Assembly (NCBI GenBank): GCA_964478515.1
Contig: CAYZIL010000034.1
Location: forward strand, 1 to 14,106
Length of the DNA: 14,106 bases
Direction of reading: 5' to 3'
Source: HGM13233 sp964478515
GTDB taxonomy: Bacteria; Bacillota; Clostridia; Oscillospirales; Ruminococcaceae
Shown here: piece by piece, positions 13,866-14,106 of the stretch
How the letters are laid out: each line of letters starts with the position of its first letter
Position numbering within the stretch: position 1 is the stretch's first letter
The notes under the pieces: generated by a model
Told to the model about the DNA's origin: nothing
Database searches by the model: none
Seen by the model: only the letters and a program-made list of their open reading frames with translations
Translations under genes and position numbers: made by a program

Positions 13866-14106
13866 GTGGAAAAATGTCTCGGATACTGCACTCCGTTTCA
13901 AGAACACTTTGAGCATTTAAACTGTTGGCTGTCATCGCTTGTCAGTTGCGCTGTTACTTTTCTGTCGGCGGACGGTTCAGTATCGGCGCATTCGGCGGAG
14001 CCGGACGCCGTCAATAAAGAGGCGGCAAATATTCTCGACGAATACGGAAACAAAATACTTCGGCTGGCCTATTCTTATCTGCATAATATGAGCGACGCGG
14101 AAGACG
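13866..14106 (+). CDS. Sigma-70-family (ECF-like) RNA polymerase sigma factor, N-terminal part
   Basis: The frame is open from here to the window edge. GGAGGGG (13851-13857) precedes two adjacent GTG codons; the one at 13866 has 8-base spacing, the other at 13863 has 5. After about 50 residues of unrecognised sequence (EKCLGYCTPFQEHFEHLNCW..., ...SADGSVSAHSAEPD) comes ILDEYGNKILRLAYSYLHNM followed by SDAED. This is the classical start of sigma region 2 (core binding; D-A-E-D at the end of the helix). ECF factors usually begin only a few residues before this, so the extension is unusual. The start could be wrong, but no ATG or GTG with a binding site occurs nearer the domain. The terminator just upstream implies little read-through from the lipoprotein gene, and a promoter is not obvious. 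The partner anti-sigma factor would be expected beyond the edge. Confidence 0.7.
   Translation, partial: MEKCLGYCTPFQEHFEHLNCWLSSLVSCAVTFLSADGSVSAHSAEPDAVNKEAANILDEYGNKILRLAYSYLHNMSDAED

Overview
The window looks like chromosomal DNA of an anaerobic, Gram-positive, moderately GC-rich Clostridia-type bacterium. The grounds are strong AGGAGG-type ribosome binding sites, a clostridial flavodiiron-rubredoxin fusion, two radical SAM/SPASM enzymes, a surface protein with an SPKTG sorting motif (a motif type known from Clostridioides difficile sortase substrates), a lipobox protein and a sigma factor start. Most genes between 1.5 and 12.8 kb lie on the minus strand. No rRNA, tRNA, transposase, integrase or CRISPR array was seen.

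Layout. (1) 1-493, minus: N-terminal part of a WYL-family regulator, broken by an in-frame TAA at codon 55 and cut by the window edge. (2) 494-758: intergenic region with a plus-strand intrinsic terminator, then a plus-strand peptidoglycan-binding protein at 759-1424. (3) 4056-1453, minus: a probable marR-MATE-ppa transcription unit. It has a near-consensus promoter overlapped by a palindrome typical of MarR operators, and a terminator after the inorganic pyrophosphatase. (4) 6904-4074, minus: flavodiiron protein with fused rubredoxin, an unrecognised 125-residue protein, and a radical SAM/SPASM enzyme whose start lies 3 bases after the preceding stop, closed by a terminator. (5) 6934-7035: a dense series of GC-rich hairpins. 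(6) 9026-7052, minus: a tight three-gene cassette of a second radical SAM enzyme, a MazG-like nucleotide pyrophosphohydrolase and a three-helix membrane protein that reads as a Pycsar-effector (PycTM, DUF5706) family member. (7) 12844-9281, minus: an 1187-residue secreted, probably sortase-anchored surface protein with beta-helix, Ig-like, InlB B-repeat and carboxypeptidase-regulatory-like modules. (8) 12845-13314: an AT-rich divergent intergenic region. (9) 13315 to the end, plus: a small lipoprotein, a strong terminator, and the beginning of a sigma-70-like factor cut by the window edge.

The most interesting part is the radical SAM - MazG - PycTM-like cassette. PycTM proteins are known as membrane-damaging effectors gated by cyclic pyrimidine nucleotides made by a neighbouring cyclase. 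Here there is no cyclase. Instead there are a radical SAM enzyme and a nucleotide pyrophosphohydrolase, which suggests, as inference only, an unusual nucleotide-signalled defence or stress module. The flavodiiron operon probably supports oxygen or NO tolerance, and the marR-MATE pair a self-regulated drug-efflux response.
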